DNA of 64,000 bases from the NCBI RefSeq assembly GCF_018623055.1, contig NZ_CP076019.1:1612001-1676000 (forward strand). Direction: 5' to 3'. The stretch comes from Halorubrum sp. 2020YC2 (GTDB lineage: Archaea > Halobacteriota > Halobacteria > Halobacteriales > Haloferacaceae). Of this stretch, positions 62,502 through 64,000 are shown piece after piece. Made by a program: the position numbers and the translations under genes. Every line of letters begins with the position of its first letter. Position 1 is the first letter of the stretch. Under the pieces are notes generated by a model. It made no database searches. It was not told the DNA's origin and worked only from the letters and a program-made list of their open reading frames with translations.

Positions 62502-62878
62502 GCGGCGCTCCCGAGTCGACCGCGTCGGGCTCGCCCCCGCCGTCGGAGTCCCCCTCGCTCCGCGACCGGGTCCGGACCGAGCCGCGGCCGCACGCGGTCG
62601 CGCTCGTCGCCGCGCTCGCCGTCGGCGTCGCGCTCGCGTCGGTCCACTGGCTCGGGCTGATCGCGGCCGGCGCGCTCGCGTCGCTCGTGGCGCCGACGGT
62701 TCGCAGAGGGGCCCTCTACGCGCTCGTCGCGGGCGCCGTCGTCCTCGTCGCGTTCGCCGCGTCGCTCGGGTCGGCCGCCGGGGCGGTTCCGGAGATGCGG
62801 CCGGTCGCCTACGTCGCGGTCGGCGCGGGGCTGGGCCTCCCGCTGTTCGGGTCACTCGCGCGCGCCGTCGCGCCGTGA
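62498..62878 (+). CDS. Small membrane protein coupled to the acylase
   Basis: 126 residues from GTG 62498 (GTGA overlap with the acylase TGA). A Ser/Pro-rich 30-residue start is followed by four hydrophobic helices (VALVAALAVGVALASVHWLG, GLIAAGALASLVAPTV, ALYALVAGAVVLVAFAASL, VAYVAVGAGLGLPLFGSL). It may be a partner of the exported acylase. Family unknown. Confidence 0.7.
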   Translation: MSGAPESTASGSPPPSESPSLRDRVRTEPRPHAVALVAALAVGVALASVHWLGLIAAGALASLVAPTVRRGALYALVAGAVVLVAFAASLGSAAGAVPEMRPVAYVAVGAGLGLPLFGSLARAVAP

Positions 62879-62879
62879 G

Positions 62880-63245
62880 TCAGTCGAGACGCTCCAGGTC
62901 GGTCACCGTCTCGTCGCTCTCGACGTCCCCCGTGTTGCGCGTCTCGCTCGGCTCGAAGAGCAGGATCTCTGCCTCCGGCTCCGCGACGGGTCGGTGTTCG
63001 GTCCCGCGCGGGACGACCGTGAACTCGCCCGCCTCCAACACCGTGTCCGCCTCGTCGCGGAACTCGATCCGGAGCCGGCCGGCGTTGACGAGGAACAGCT
63101 CGTCGGCGTCCGCGTGGCGGTGCCAGACGAACTCGCCGTCCGCCTTCGCGAGCTTCACCGCCTGCCCGTTGAGTTCGCCCGCGAGCCGCGGGGACCACGT
63201 CTCCTCGAACGAGTCGAACGCCCGCGAGAGATTCACCTTCTCCAT
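62880..63245 (-). CDS. Cupin-domain protein
   Basis: 121 residues starting MEKVNLSRAFDSFEETWSPR. The cupin motif 1 is EFVWHRHADADELFLVNAGR with two His and one Glu for metal. Motif 2 is GEFTVVPRGTEHRPVAEPE with the third His. A small metal-binding beta barrel, it could be an isomerase, oxygenase or sensor. A GTG 13 codons upstream is less likely. Confidence 0.88.
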   Translation of the reverse strand: MEKVNLSRAFDSFEETWSPRLAGELNGQAVKLAKADGEFVWHRHADADELFLVNAGRLRIEFRDEADTVLEAGEFTVVPRGTEHRPVAEPEAEILLFEPSETRNTGDVESDETVTDLERLD

Positions 63246-63438
63246 GCCCCCGCTCGCCGGCGGAGCGGTAAAGTCGCTGTCCACCCGCGGCGAGGGGCGA
63301 GCCTCGACGAGGGATCGCCGGCGACCGCGCCCGCGACCCGGTCACCCGCAAGCCGGGCGGACGCAAGCCGGTCGGTCGCGGGCAGATATATACCGCTCCG
63401 GAGCGCTCCGGACGGCTCGGCCGCCCGCGATACCACTC

Positions 63439-63446
63439 ATATAAGG
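63439..63446 (+). promoter_or_regulatory. TATA box of the DUF7260-like gene
   Basis: CATATAAG about 32 bases before ATG 63478. A second box (TATATA, 63386-63391) lies closer to the divergent cupin gene and may serve it. Confidence 0.55.
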
Positions 63447-63477
63447 GTTTACGAGCGGTCTGGGCGTGGCGTGGCGT

Positions 63478-64000
63478 ATGGCAGCGACTCACGCGGACGG
63501 GGGGAGCGATCCGATCCGGGCGGCGCGGGCGGAACTCCGGGTCGAGCGGCGCCGAGTCGTCGACGAGCGGGAGGCGTTCCGGGCGTTCCGCGGCCGCGTG
63601 TCGTCGATCCCGAGCGAGGGCGGAAGCGCCGGCCCGCCGGGCCCGGGCGCGGCCGACGGGTTCGCCGGCGTCGGCGGCGCGATGGGCGGCGCGGTGGGAG
63701 GCGGGACGGGGAGCCGGCGGGACGCGTCCGCCGCTCCCGGCTCCCGGCTCGTCGCGGTGCGGGACGCGTACGAGGCCACGGTGATGTCGGTCCCGCACTA
63801 CGAGGCGGAGTACGACGACACCTACGAGCGGAGCGTCGCGGCGGAGCTGGGTCCCGAACTCGCGTACGCGCTCACCCGGACGAGCAGCTTCCACGAGGAG
63901 TACAAGCGGTCGCTCCTGAGCGCCGCCGAGACCGTGGTCCAGGAGCGCGAGGCGTTCCTCGACGCGCTGGAGTCGGAGACCGAGTCGGTCGGGCGCGCGG
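63478..64000 (+). CDS. DUF7260-like protein, 3' end beyond the window
   Basis: At least 174 residues, running off the end. It is charged and helical (RAARAELRVERRRVVDEREA) with a Gly-rich insert, then SRLVAVRDAYEATVMSVPHY and YDDTYERSVAAELGPELAYA. The layout resembles a halophile-specific family (DUF7260) of unknown function; several of these genes are regulators or coiled-coil proteins. Confidence 0.6.
   Translation, partial: MAATHADGGSDPIRAARAELRVERRRVVDEREAFRAFRGRVSSIPSEGGSAGPPGPGAADGFAGVGGAMGGAVGGGTGSRRDASAAPGSRLVAVRDAYEATVMSVPHYEAEYDDTYERSVAAELGPELAYALTRTSSFHEEYKRSLLSAAETVVQEREAFLDALESETESVGRA

Noticed and set aside
59850-62855. A 1001-codon open frame opposite the penicillin-acylase gene
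   Set aside because: Antisense shadow; the acylase on the plus strand has all family motifs.

Overview
The window is haloarchaeal chromosome, most likely a Halorubrum-type member of the Haloferacales. The bulk of the DNA is very GC-rich with G/C-heavy third codon positions, the proteins are strongly acidic, and many genes have a TATA-like box about 25 bases before the start codon with no room for a leader. The gene content fits as well: a bacterioruberin operon, CetZ, coenzyme F420 genes, the archaeal tRNA methyltransferase TrmY and the diadenylate cyclase DacZ. The species assignment is inference.

Region 1 (1-8.2 kb) is disturbed. It holds a large repeat-rich exported protein with thermonuclease-like and lamin-tail-like domains, cut by a truncated IS1595-family element. 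Next come a tRNA-Arg(TCT) followed by two extra copies of tRNA 3' sequence, an AT-rich island (about 4.1-7.2 kb) with two frame-broken genes, and moaA. Almost every frame break here is one missing base in or next to a short run of identical bases. The same pattern occurs in GC-rich and AT-rich genes and stops near 8.2 kb, so consensus errors are at least as likely as real gene decay.

Region 2 (8.3-31 kb) is ordinary, intact core chromosome: a metallo-hydrolase, universal stress proteins, DacZ, the crtD-lbtA-cruF operon for C50 carotenoids, thiE-thiM, a MATE exporter, an MscS channel, cofG and cofC, CetZ, an NDUFA9-like reductase, tmk, an ATP-grasp ligase, an MFS transporter, pyrF, trmY and small zinc-finger proteins.

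Region 3 (31.33-44.34 kb) is an integrated provirus of about 13 kb. It sits in the 3' end of tRNA-Pro(CGG) and is bounded by a perfect 15-base direct repeat. Its order is two small coupled ORFs, a rolling-circle (HUH) Rep, an OB-fold-like protein, a four-helix membrane protein, a Tat-exported membrane-anchored spike, two membrane proteins, a P-loop ATPase, then a leftward accessory block, tandem winged-helix repressors, and a divergent operon of two zinc-finger miniproteins and a tyrosine integrase. This matches the gene order of alphapleolipoviruses. Two AT-rich cargo blocks (33.7-35.3 kb; 40.2-42.4 kb) look later-acquired and are the best place to look for an undescribed accessory or defence function.

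Region 4 (44.4-64 kb) is chromosomal again: a DUF429 protein, TVP38-like and GtrA-like membrane proteins, a sulfatase, an epoxide-hydrolase-like enzyme, tRNA-Val(CAC), a transporter, an FKBP-type isomerase, MsrA, oxidoreductases, a CinA-like protein, an exported penicillin-acylase-like amidase, a cupin and a DUF7260-like protein running off the end. It also holds small scars: a gene with an in-frame amber codon, a truncated ADP-ribosylglycohydrolase, and an IS200/IS605 remnant that keeps its end hairpin.
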